From DATFVA01 sp963800255 (GTDB taxonomy: Bacteria; Bacteroidota; Ignavibacteria; Ignavibacteriales; Ignavibacteriaceae): a stretch of 64,000 bases of DNA. Both the position numbers and the translations under genes were made by a program. The first letter of the stretch is position 1, and every line of letters begins with the position of its first letter. The notes under the pieces were generated by a model. It searched no databases, was not told the origin of the DNA, and saw only the letters and a program-made list of their open reading frames with translations. Location of the stretch: assembly GCA_963800255.1 (NCBI GenBank), contig CAWDAK010000003.1, forward strand, positions 6,418 to 70,417, in the 5' to 3' direction. Positions 34,300-42,784 of this stretch are shown here, piece by piece.

Positions 34300-34372
34300 T
34301 GCCGCATAGCGCTAAAACGTTAATAGATTTATCGATCCCAAACCAACCTTGCGGTGCGCTGCACCGAAGGCA
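34300..34372. repeat. Solitary hairpin repeat E
   Basis: One GCGGTGC-GCT-GCACCG hairpin (about 34353-34365) with AAAACGTTAATAG on its left side in the reverse orientation and TTGCCGCATAGCGC next to it. It belongs to the same family as arrays A-D and sits between the divergent asd and nitrilase genes. The rest of the 330 bp gap holds the asd promoter and a terminator-like hairpin. Confidence 0.6.
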
Positions 34373-34376
34373 AAAT

Positions 34377-34400
34377 GAGATGGTATCCGTCTCTTTTTTT
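34377..34400 (+). terminator. Terminator-like hairpin with no upstream gene on this strand
   Basis: GAGATGG pairs with CCGTCTC (one G-U) around a TAT loop and is followed by seven T. On the plus strand nothing upstream is a known gene, since asd runs the other way. It may end a short transcript that includes the solitary hairpin repeat, or insulate the nitrilase gene. Confidence 0.6.
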
Positions 34401-34482
34401 AGTTACGGAGAAAATGTAATTTAAAGTGTGAACATCGGATAATAAAAAGATACTACAATAAATTAGCTGCAGGTTTTTTATA

Positions 34483-35244
34483 ATGAGAGCAGGATTAGTT
34501 CAATACGATCCCGAATGGGAAAATAAAAAAATGAACAGTGATAAGATCACCTGGCTCCTTTCTCATAACTTTGAGAAGCAGGATCTGCTGGTGTTCCCTG
34601 AGATGACACTTACCGGCTTTACCATGAAAGCTGCAGAATATGCTGAAGAACTGGATGGGGAAAGCTTTAATTTCTTTGCGGAGACTGCGCAGAAATACTC
34701 GGTTCAGATACTGGCCGGTATAATAGAAAAGAGCGAGAAAAAATATTATAACACGCTGATACATGTAAGTGGGGAAGGCAAGCTTGTTAAGACCTACCGT
34801 AAGATTCACCCCTTCACCTATTCAACCGAGGATAAAAACTATTCGAAGGGAGAGGAAACAGTAATTACTAAAATAAATGATATGACTGCCGGTTTATCAA
34901 TCTGCTACGACCTGAGATTCCCTGAACTTTACCGTCAGTATGCAAAAAAGAAAAGTGATATGATTGTTGTTATTGCTAACTGGCCCGATACTCGGATAGA
35001 ACACTGGCGGACGCTGCTGAAAGCCCGTGCTATTGAAAACCAGTGCTATGTACTTGGCGTAAACAGGGTGGGTGATGATCCGAAGCTGAAATATCCCGGC
35101 TACAGCAGTATAATAGATCCGATGGGTGCTGAACTGGCATCTGTTTCCGGCGAGGAAAAAATTGTTACTGCTGAGGTGCTGAAAGAAAAAGCGGATGAGG
35201 TAAAGTCAAGCCTTCCGTTTCTTAATGATATCAGGCTGATTTAA
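34483..35244 (+). CDS. Carbon-nitrogen hydrolase, omega-amidase (YafV/NIT2) type
   Basis: 253 residues of the nitrilase superfamily with the full triad: Glu in LVFPEMTLTGF (about residue 40), Lys in YRKIHPF (about 108) and Cys in SICYDLRFPELYR (about 143). The length and the R-x-I-H-P-F and N-W-P-D segments match the omega-amidase/YafV branch, which hydrolyses alpha-ketoglutaramate or alpha-ketosuccinamate formed by transaminases. It is cytosolic. The start is supported by position only; there is weak purine-rich sequence upstream. Confidence 0.85.
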   Translation: MRAGLVQYDPEWENKKMNSDKITWLLSHNFEKQDLLVFPEMTLTGFTMKAAEYAEELDGESFNFFAETAQKYSVQILAGIIEKSEKKYYNTLIHVSGEGKLVKTYRKIHPFTYSTEDKNYSKGEETVITKINDMTAGLSICYDLRFPELYRQYAKKKSDMIVVIANWPDTRIEHWRTLLKARAIENQCYVLGVNRVGDDPKLKYPGYSSIIDPMGAELASVSGEEKIVTAEVLKEKADEVKSSLPFLNDIRLI

Positions 35245-35294
35245 GACTGTTAAATATTATTGTTAATTATTCATCGTTAATTGTAAGCGGCGTT

Positions 35295-35702
35295 ATGCAT
35301 AAATTAAAAAAGAGAATAAGTTTTTACGATTGCGATCCGGCCGGAATATTATTTTACGGCAGGATTTTCGAAATATGTCATTCAGCTTATGAGGATCTTA
35401 TTAGATCGTTCAATCTTACATCCGATTACTGGAATAATGAAGAGTATGCAGTCCCGATTATCCATACAGAAGGGGAATATATGCTTCCTCTAAGACCCGG
35501 AGATGAGGTAACAGTTGAAGTTACTGTAAGCGTGCTGAAGGAGAGTTCATTTGAACTTTCATATACCTGCAGGGATTCAAAAGGTGAAGTAACAAACCAG
35601 GTTAAAACGGTTCATATTTTTGTTGATAAGAAGAAGTGGAAGAAAACACCGGTTATTGAGGAAGTAAGATCAGGATTGCAGCGGCACAAGCCTCAGAACT
35701 GA
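35295..35702 (+). CDS. Hotdog-fold acyl-CoA thioesterase; candidate DHNA-CoA thioesterase
   Basis: 135 residues of the 4-hydroxybenzoyl-CoA thioesterase type: ISFYDCDPAGILFYGRIFE holds the catalytic Asp and the conserved YxD-x-x-x-G-x-x-x-Y pattern, followed by the long hotdog helix. The men cluster next to it lacks any other enzyme for hydrolysing 1,4-dihydroxy-2-naphthoyl-CoA, so a MenI role is reasonable by context. It could equally act on another acyl-CoA. The gene ends 12 bases from the end of menE, which converges on it. Confidence 0.75.
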   Translation: MHKLKKRISFYDCDPAGILFYGRIFEICHSAYEDLIRSFNLTSDYWNNEEYAVPIIHTEGEYMLPLRPGDEVTVEVTVSVLKESSFELSYTCRDSKGEVTNQVKTVHIFVDKKKWKKTPVIEEVRSGLQRHKPQN

Positions 35703-35714
35703 CCATTGCGAAAG

Positions 35715-37171
35715 CTAACCGTTAAGGATTTCACATTCCTCCTTAACCTTCTCCCTTAATATCTTTCCAAGCGGTGACCTTGGAATGCTTTCAACAGGAT
35801 AAAATCTTTTCGGGATCTTGTAGCCTGCAATTTTCTCCCGGAGAAATTCTATTATATCCTTAATAGAAACATTTATTTCTAATACAACAGCAGCCGCAAC
35901 CAGCTGACCCCATTCTTTATCAGGCATCGCAAACACACAGCTTTCAGCGATACCCGGCATTTTGTTCAATGCATTTTCAACTTCGAGGGGATTAACATTT
36001 TCGCCTCCCGTAATGATAAGGTCGGTTCTCCGTGCTTCAACAAAAAGGCTGCCCTCGTCATCTATATAACCGACATCGCCGGTTAAATATCCTTTGCCGG
36101 TTAATTTTTTCGCCGGTTCCTTTTTCATCTTTATAATAGCCGTTAAACAAGGCATCACTTTGTATTAAAATTTCGCCGCGGGTATCTTGCTTTCTCTTCA
36201 TTCAGCTGGTCGTCAACTATAAAAACTTTATTACTGCCGAGCGGCCCTGCCGGCTGAGAGGGGTTTGCGTTTTACTTCAGCAGGTGTATTCGCCGTTACA
36301 AATGCAGATGTTTCGGTAGAACCGTAAACGTTTGAAACGGGGCATCCCGCGCCTGATGCCTTCATAATAAGATCTTTATCCGCGAAGCCTCCGCCGAGAA
36401 GGATATTTTTTAAGTCTGCTGACGGCGTCCATCCATGTTTCAAGCATCCTGCCGAGCTGTGTTGAAACAAGTGAGGCATAGGAGGGATTATGACTTTTGA
36501 ATGCCGCGATAAGGGAATCAATTTTCAACGATGAAGGAATAATTAAAGAAGAGCCGTACCGGAATGTTCTTATGATTATCGATAACCCGCCTATATGATA
36601 AAAAGGGAGGCTGGCCAGCCACCGGTCATCGCTGGTTTGTTTAAGGAACGTTCCACCGGTGTCAGCACTATTCAGCAGATTGGCCATCGAATGCATTACG
36701 CCTTTCGGTTTCCCTGTTGCTCCTGATGTAAACATCAGCAGGGAAAGTGCATCGGAATCGATACCGGGAGGTTCAAAATTATCTGAGGCCTGCGTAACGG
36801 TACTGAACTCAAACTGAGGGATGTCAATGGAAAGATCCCTCATTTCATTTCCAGCGTAAAAAAGGAATTCAGCATCGGAGAAATTTATTATTTCTGTAAG
36901 CTCCGAATCTGACAACAAAATATTAAGCGGAATAACACAGGCACCCAGGTTCCATAAAGCTGAAAGGATGACTACATAATCAGCGGAGTTGCCGCTCAAT
37001 AGAGCCGCCATGGTATTCTTTTTAACTCCGATGGAATTCAGCCCGGAGGCTGTCGTGATTTATTCTTTCGCTGAGTTGTTTATAAGAGAGTTCAGATTCG
37101 GGGGTTATTATCGCGGGATGATCATCCCTGCGGCTGATATCCTCCCTGATGATGTCGCCGGGTATTATCAT
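35715..37171 (-). pseudogene. menE: O-succinylbenzoate-CoA ligase with five +1 frameshifts
   Basis: An acyl-CoA synthetase homologue starting two bases after the menC stop. All landmarks are present but in different frames: AALLSGNSADYVVILSALWN, P-loop TSGATGKPKGVMH, ILLGGGFADKDLI, YGSTETSAF, GDVGYIDDEG, TGGENVNP and SPLGKILREKV. Five one-base insertions restore one frame, near 37039, 36423, 36245, 36174 (or a two-base deletion) and in a run of six T at 36105-36110. After removal the length is 1,452 bases, 483 codons plus stop, the normal size. No in-frame stop other than those caused by the shifts is present. MenE activates o-succinylbenzoate for MenB, so as written the pathway has a gap. 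Confidence 0.8.
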
Positions 37172-37173
37172 AC

Positions 37174-38202
37174 CTATCCGATCTTTATTAAACCATTTTC
37201 TACGGGGAAGGGGTCATTGACGATGGTATCTTTAAAATAGTCGTGTACAGCAAGTCCATGTGCAGTGGGTTCTTTCAGAACAGCGGCAGCAAAAACTGCG
37301 GCGGATCTTCCGATGGAGGATTCGAAAGAGGATGTTATAACGACCTTAACTCCATTTTTCTCGGCTTCATCTATGATCCTGAAAGTATGCGTGAGTCCTC
37401 CGAGCATCATAGGTTTAAGTATAATTACAGAAGCCAGCTCCCGGCCGATGATATCGACAGCATCATAATAGCTTCTTACAGATTCATCAGCAGCGAGGGG
37501 CACGGTAGTTTCAGCGCTTACAGCAGAGAAATCATTTATATCCTTTACGGGCTGTTCGGCATATTCGAGGTTGAATTCTTCAAGCTGCTTCAGGTTGCTG
37601 ATAGCTTCATCCGGCGACCATTTTCCGTTTATATCAATGCGGAGACTGGTATTCCTTCCTGCCAGGTTCCTTATTTCCCTGATCACCTCAAGGTCATCTT
37701 CAAACTTTTCCCTTCCCGCTTTTATCTTGAGTGTTCTGAATCCCTTCGACTTCAATTCCTTCGCACGATTGAGTGCTTCTTCTATGGGCAGCATTCCGAT
37801 TACCCCGTTAACACCAATATTCCTTGCGGCGGGTTTATGAAAGAGCTCGCTTAATGTTGTATTACGTTCAATGCAAATGAGGTTAAGCAGGGCCTGCTCA
37901 ATCCCGCTTCGCAGAGCAGGAAGATGATCATAATCAGCAAGACTAACTTCAACAGAAGGTAATATATTATTCAGGTCGAGCCTTAGGTTAAGGCGGATAT
38001 TTTCAAGTGCTTTTTCGTCATCCTCAAAACTTTCAGATCCGAACTCAGGAAGGGGAGCGGCCTCACCGATTCCCTGAGCATGATCAAGATTCTTTAAGGA
38101 TATAACAAATCCTTTTCGCTCTTTGATCTCTCCTTTAGAAGTAATAAAGGGCATAGAGAGCTGAAGATGGTAAGGTGCATATGTAAGCTCAAGGTTCGTC
38201 AT
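37174..38202 (-). CDS. menC: o-Succinylbenzoate synthase
   Basis: 342 residues of the enolase superfamily, muconate lactonising subgroup. Catalytic Lys pair region in RTLKIKAGRE, metal ligands in LRIDINGKW, YAEQPV and LAADESV, and the second Lys in VIILKPMMLGG. It dehydrates SHCHC to o-succinylbenzoate in menaquinone synthesis. The start overlaps the menA stop by four bases (ATGA) and menE follows after two bases, so menB-A-C-E is one tightly packed transcript. Confidence 0.92.
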   Translation of the reverse strand: MTNLELTYAPYHLQLSMPFITSKGEIKERKGFVISLKNLDHAQGIGEAAPLPEFGSESFEDDEKALENIRLNLRLDLNNILPSVEVSLADYDHLPALRSGIEQALLNLICIERNTTLSELFHKPAARNIGVNGVIGMLPIEEALNRAKELKSKGFRTLKIKAGREKFEDDLEVIREIRNLAGRNTSLRIDINGKWSPDEAISNLKQLEEFNLEYAEQPVKDINDFSAVSAETTVPLAADESVRSYYDAVDIIGRELASVIILKPMMLGGLTHTFRIIDEAEKNGVKVVITSSFESSIGRSAAVFAAAVLKEPTAHGLAVHDYFKDTIVNDPFPVENGLIKIG

Positions 38203-39095
38203 AATGCGAGTCCTGCCGAAAAGAGTATTCCAAATAAAGCTGACAGCTGTGCGGTAAGTTCAAGGGTCTTATTTAAATCTGTTCCTTCCAGTGTGGTTAT
38301 CATCTTTATTGCTTTTGCAGCAAAGGGTACTGTTACGTAAGGAAGGAATATCCATAATGTGTAATCGAAAAATAAAAAGAGCGCGAGGGGAGTGAGGAAT
38401 GAAATCACTATAAGAAAAATAAACTGGTAGCGGGTGAATGTTCTTCCCATCTTTACAGCAAGGGTGTTCTTATTAGCCGCGCGGTCTTCTTCAATATCGC
38501 GGTAATTATTTATTACAAGGATATTAGTTACGAGCGAGCCTACGGGAACGGATGCAAGGAGTGATACAAAATTTATATGATGCGAATGAAGGTAGTATGT
38601 GAAAACAGTTCCTACAACGCCGAAGAAGCCGAATACAAATATATCCCCGAGTCCGTTATAAGCAAGAGGAAAGGGACCTGCGGTATATGCAATACCCGCT
38701 ATAATTGAGAATACACCGACAGCAAGGATAACCCATCCGCCTACGTAGACGAGGTATAAGCCGAGAAGAAATGAGAGCAGAAAAGTTAAGACGATAGCAA
38801 ACTTCATTTCGCTGACTGTGATTAAGCCGCTTGCAAGTACCCTCCTTGGACCTTTGCGTTTTTCGTTATCAGCGCCCCGGGTGTAATCATAAAGGTCATT
38901 GGTGTAATTGGTTCCTATCTGTATAAGTATAGAGCAGAGCAGCGCCACCAGTGAATAAAGCGGAATGAATATACCTTCGCTGATAGCAACGCCCGAGCCT
39001 ACAAAAACGGGTACGAGTGCAGCGAGGAGAGTTTTAGGCCTGCTTGCGATTATCCAGCTCTCAAACTTTGACGGTGCTTCTGTTTTTGCTTCCAT
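38199..39095 (-). CDS. menA: 1,4-Dihydroxy-2-naphthoate polyprenyltransferase
   Basis: 298 residues of the UbiA superfamily with about eight transmembrane helices. The first Asp-rich motif is NYTNDLYDYTRGADNEKRKG and the second NNYRDIEEDRAANKNTLAV, both needed to bind prenyl diphosphate through magnesium. It attaches the isoprenoid side chain to DHNA at the membrane. Eleven bases separate it from menB. Confidence 0.93.
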   Translation of the reverse strand: MEAKTEAPSKFESWIIASRPKTLLAALVPVFVGSGVAISEGIFIPLYSLVALLCSILIQIGTNYTNDLYDYTRGADNEKRKGPRRVLASGLITVSEMKFAIVLTFLLSFLLGLYLVYVGGWVILAVGVFSIIAGIAYTAGPFPLAYNGLGDIFVFGFFGVVGTVFTYYLHSHHINFVSLLASVPVGSLVTNILVINNYRDIEEDRAANKNTLAVKMGRTFTRYQFIFLIVISFLTPLALFLFFDYTLWIFLPYVTVPFAAKAIKMITTLEGTDLNKTLELTAQLSALFGILFSAGLAL

Positions 39096-39106
39096 TTCTC
39101 TTTCTT

Positions 39107-39940
39107 TTAAGGCAGTTTAGGAAATTTATTAAACTCAGGTTTTCTTTTTTCGAGATAGGCTTTTTTGCCTTCCTGAGCTTCCTCGCTCATATAATATAAC
39201 AAAGTTGCATTGCCGGCAAGTTCCTGAATTCCTGCCTGACCATCAAGCTCTGCATTAAATGCTGATTTAAGAAGGCGGATGGCAAGAGGACTTTTTTCCA
39301 GGATTTTCTTTGCCCATTCAACGCCTGTATTCTCAAGTTCTTCAACAGGCACTACTTTATTTACCAGTCCCATCTGAAAGGCCTCATCAGCATTATACTG
39401 ATCGCAAAGGTACCATATTTCGCGGGCTTTTTTCTGTCCCACTATCCTTGCAAGATAACTTGAACCGAAACCGCCGTCGAAGCTTCCTACCTTTGGACCT
39501 GTTTGTCCGAATATTGCGTTATCCGCAGCAATTGTAAGATCGCAAACCACATGGAGAACATGTCCTCCGCCTATAGCATAACCGGCGACAAGAGCGATTA
39601 CCGGTTTAGGCATACTTCTGATCAATTTTTGAAGATCGAGAACGTTTAGTCTGGGAACCCCATCCTTGCCGACGTAACCCTGGTCGCCCCGGATCCTCTG
39701 ATCGCCGCCGGAGCAGAAGGCATATTTACCGTCTTTAGCAGGACCATATCCCGTTAGAAGCACTACACCTATTTCCTGATCTTCTCTTGCGTCGGCAAAA
39801 GCGTCATACATTTCGATGACTGTTTCAGGACGGAAAGCGTTGCGTACTTCGGGCCTGTTGATGGTTACTTTAGCAATTCCATCCATTTTTTCATAAATAA
39901 TATCCTGGTATTCCTTAGCTTTTTTCCAGTTAAAAGACAT
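39107..39940 (-). CDS. menB: 1,4-Dihydroxy-2-naphthoyl-CoA synthase
   Basis: 277 residues of the crotonase family with MenB-specific features: FCSGGDQRIRGDQGYVG, the oxyanion loop GYAIGGGHVLHVVCDLTIAA, and the GPKVGSFDGGFGSSYLARIV segment. It ring-closes o-succinylbenzoyl-CoA to DHNA-CoA. It heads the menB-A-C-E set after a gap of 160 bases that contains a long hairpin. Confidence 0.94.
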   Translation of the reverse strand: MSFNWKKAKEYQDIIYEKMDGIAKVTINRPEVRNAFRPETVIEMYDAFADAREDQEIGVVLLTGYGPAKDGKYAFCSGGDQRIRGDQGYVGKDGVPRLNVLDLQKLIRSMPKPVIALVAGYAIGGGHVLHVVCDLTIAADNAIFGQTGPKVGSFDGGFGSSYLARIVGQKKAREIWYLCDQYNADEAFQMGLVNKVVPVEELENTGVEWAKKILEKSPLAIRLLKSAFNAELDGQAGIQELAGNATLLYYMSEEAQEGKKAYLEKRKPEFNKFPKLP

Positions 39941-40050
39941 CCTTTACCTCGGGTTTTTAGAAGTATCTGTTAAAAATATTGAAAAGTTGTGAAACTTAGA
40001 ATAAAAATAGCATGAGGAAGATATAAATGACAGGCAGCACAGCACAGAAG

Positions 40051-40088
40051 AATGGACAATGAACAATTAAAATTATTCATTGTCCATT
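40051..40088 (-). terminator. 13-bp hairpin between the outer membrane gene and menB
   Basis: AATGGACAATGAA (40051-40063) pairs perfectly with TTCATTGTCCATT (40076-40088) around a 12-base A/T loop. It follows the stop of the outer membrane protein gene by 13 bases on the minus strand. There is no strict T run, so it may be a factor-assisted terminator, an RNA-stability hairpin or a small repeat. Confidence 0.45.
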
Positions 40089-40100
40089 GAAAATTATTTA

Positions 40101-41777
40101 TTAGAATTCGTAGCCAAGAGAAACATTCCAATCGGATACTTTTGCTATATCTCCATCGAAAAGGAACTGTGCCCGGAGACCTGATGAATGTTTCAATGCA
40201 CAGCCGAAGTAAATTGATTTGTAGGACCTCCAGGAGTGGTCTGTTCTGTTCTGGGTTGTTCTCTCCGTTATTTCTGTTGAATAATTCTGGTATGTCAAGT
40301 TCATTTCCCTATGGGTCTTAGTAAATAAATAATCATAAGTATAGTTAAGACCGCCGAAGACAGAAGCCCAGTCAGCTGGTGAATAATCAACATAAACAGG
40401 AAGCGTTATGGAAAAACCAGACGGTTTAAACACAATTTTTTCAAATCCCCCGTTTATCGAAGTTACACTGGAATTATTTACTCCATCAAGGTGTTCAACG
40501 TTTCCCGAAAATTTTAACCCTGTGAGTAATGAAAGATCATCAACTTTTCTCTCATACACATAGCCTGCAGACACTGAAAAGCCCCAATCATTATAATCGT
40601 AGCTGTCAGAATTAGCAAACTCTGTAGTATCACCTGAAGTAACCTCCGGGTAGTAAGCACGATATATTTCTTCATAATTCTTCCGGAAGGAGTAGCTTCC
40701 GGCTGAATAAAAAGCGTTAACCGAAATAAAGACATTATCGCCCGGATCCAGTAACCCAAGCTTATGCCGGAAGTAATTTGAGAGATTCAATACTGAAGGT
40801 TTTTGTGAAGAAGTGCCGGAGAAAGTTCTAATTTCTTCACTGCGATTAAATTGCCACGACTGGCCTGGTGAAAACCTGGAGCTGTCATATGTAGAGGCAT
40901 TTATATCATAGCTGTAATCAAATGAATTATCACCGAACTGGTAATCAATTGATCCGACATAATCAAAAAATCCGGTACCGGCCGTAAATTCCAATCCAAC
41001 AACATACCTTGCATCATTTCTATTTATATTATCTGTTTCATCATTAATTCGATAGCTCCTGTGCATGGAGCTATCACCCGCTACTGGATTTCTGAAGTAA
41101 TAATTTTCTGATGAATTCCTAAACTCACCATCTTCATTGCCGGTCATTATTATTCCGAATATTCCTGTAGACAGATTCAAGTCGCCTGCTTTAAAGATCC
41201 TGGAGACCTTAAAAGATGTAAGGTTGGCATCGTAATGTTGTTCCTGGGTGTTTCTAAAATGGCTGGTTGAATACAGGTTAACAGGGTCATCCCATGCGGT
41301 CTCATTGTCAGTGTAAAGCGCGGATGTTCCGTAGGTGTTTATGCCGTTGGTTAATTCAAAAAGCCATTTTGCACTACCCGAATTAATTAAGGCCGCAGCA
41401 GAAAAAGAAGGATTTTTATATGTGGAATAACTTTCCTGGTAAATCTGAGGGAAATTGAAGCCGCTTGATTTCTTCAATCCGGTTGGCTCGGCAACCTGGC
41501 TTACGCCGTTACTGTAGATAGGATAGTAATAATAAGATTCGGTGTAATCTGACAGATAATTCACGTAGATAAAGTTTCCCGAAAAATTATTTGCGCGGGC
41601 GGGATTGAATAATATTTGTGATGCGGTATCCGGGGCGAATAGCAAAAATTCTTCCGGAAGTCCTGCTGAATGAACAAGGAACTGTTTCCCGGTCTTTAAA
41701 GGTTCGGGATAACCTGCTTGTGAGTAAATGTTAATTGTTAGTAGACAGAACAATAAGAGAAGGCTGGCAGTTTTCAT
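40101..41777 (-). CDS. Putative outer membrane beta-barrel protein
   Basis: 558 residues with a signal peptide (MKTASLLLLFCLLTINIYSQ) and a mature part rich in Tyr, Asn and Ser with alternating hydrophobic residues (FQLTF-like strands such as WSLSLGYEF at the end). The last residue is Phe, typical for barrel insertion by BamA. GGGGAGT lies just before the start codon. I do not recognise a family. It lies inside the men cluster between menH and menB, with no evident link to quinone synthesis. Confidence 0.72.
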   Translation of the reverse strand: MKTASLLLLFCLLTINIYSQAGYPEPLKTGKQFLVHSAGLPEEFLLFAPDTASQILFNPARANNFSGNFIYVNYLSDYTESYYYYPIYSNGVSQVAEPTGLKKSSGFNFPQIYQESYSTYKNPSFSAAALINSGSAKWLFELTNGINTYGTSALYTDNETAWDDPVNLYSTSHFRNTQEQHYDANLTSFKVSRIFKAGDLNLSTGIFGIIMTGNEDGEFRNSSENYYFRNPVAGDSSMHRSYRINDETDNINRNDARYVVGLEFTAGTGFFDYVGSIDYQFGDNSFDYSYDINASTYDSSRFSPGQSWQFNRSEEIRTFSGTSSQKPSVLNLSNYFRHKLGLLDPGDNVFISVNAFYSAGSYSFRKNYEEIYRAYYPEVTSGDTTEFANSDSYDYNDWGFSVSAGYVYERKVDDLSLLTGLKFSGNVEHLDGVNNSSVTSINGGFEKIVFKPSGFSITLPVYVDYSPADWASVFGGLNYTYDYLFTKTHREMNLTYQNYSTEITERTTQNRTDHSWRSYKSIYFGCALKHSSGLRAQFLFDGDIAKVSDWNVSLGYEF

Positions 41778-41872
41778 TTTACTCCCCGTTCGTGGTAAAT
41801 ATTTTTAACTACAAATGAAAACTAAAATAAAAAGTTAAAAGGGAAAAGGGGGAAAGATTTTACACTTCGGGG

Positions 41873-42703
41873 TTAAATTTTAATGAAGGATTTAAGAAAA
41901 TCATTAACAGCCGCAATAAATTTTGCGGGCTCTTCAAGGTGGACAGTATGACCTGCATTTTTAACTATTACATGCCTGGCTGACGGAAATTTATTAACAA
42001 TACTTTTATTTAAGGCTGTGAATTTGGTATCGAGCTCACCAGTAAGCAGCAGTACTATTGTGTTCATTTTCTTCAGATGCGAATGAAGGTTCGGCATCCT
42101 GCCGGTACTGAATCCCCGCATCGAATTTGACAATCCTATAGGATTGTTTCTCATTTTACTGTTCTTTATTTCATTTCTTTTTTCTTCAGAAAAACGGCGC
42201 TGGGTTGAAAAAATTTCCTTATTAATCCAGAGTTCAATAAACTCATCTATCCTGTTTGAGGATATAACCCGCGCAAGCTGTTCATCATCGCGGATTCTTT
42301 TTTCCCTCTGTCTTTTGTCCCTGATACCGGGAGATGAACTTTCAAGTATTAGTCCCAGCACCCGTTCCGGATAAGTATAAGCATAGCACAAAGCCAGCCG
42401 GCCTCCCATTGAATATCCGGAAAGTATTACCTTCCTGTCAGTAAACTCTGTAATAATTTTATTAAGCTGTTCTACCTGCAGTTCCCAGGAATACAATGAG
42501 GGTTCATTGGGGAAATCACTTTTACCATGACCAAGAAGGTCGATTGTGAACTTATTAAACCTGTTGTCTATAGCCGGCAGAACACCTGACCAGTCATTAG
42601 AGCTGCCGGTGAAACCGTGAAGAAAAAAAATGTCATCAGCTGATTTAATGATTTTCTCAGGCGGGTTAACATTAAGAAAAATGTTGGAATACTTTACTTT
42701 CAC
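41873..42703 (-). CDS. menH: SHCHC synthase, alpha/beta hydrolase
   Basis: 276 residues of the alpha/beta hydrolase fold: oxyanion HGFTGSSNDW, DLLGHGKSDFP, nucleophile Ser in LSGYSMGGRLAL, Asp in LLTGELDTKF and His in NAGHTVHLEEP. In the men gene order it fits MenH, which eliminates pyruvate from SEPHCHC to give SHCHC. The fold alone would not prove this; the position between menD and menB does most of the work. Confidence 0.85.
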   Translation of the reverse strand: MKVKYSNIFLNVNPPEKIIKSADDIFFLHGFTGSSNDWSGVLPAIDNRFNKFTIDLLGHGKSDFPNEPSLYSWELQVEQLNKIITEFTDRKVILSGYSMGGRLALCYAYTYPERVLGLILESSSPGIRDKRQREKRIRDDEQLARVISSNRIDEFIELWINKEIFSTQRRFSEEKRNEIKNSKMRNNPIGLSNSMRGFSTGRMPNLHSHLKKMNTIVLLLTGELDTKFTALNKSIVNKFPSARHVIVKNAGHTVHLEEPAKFIAAVNDFLKSFIKI

Positions 42704-42784
42704 TCAATTCCTTCCGGGAGATTTCCAGCTTTTTTGAAGTATTCTTTTCTCATCCTTACGGAAGATTTTATGTCTGTTTTTATT

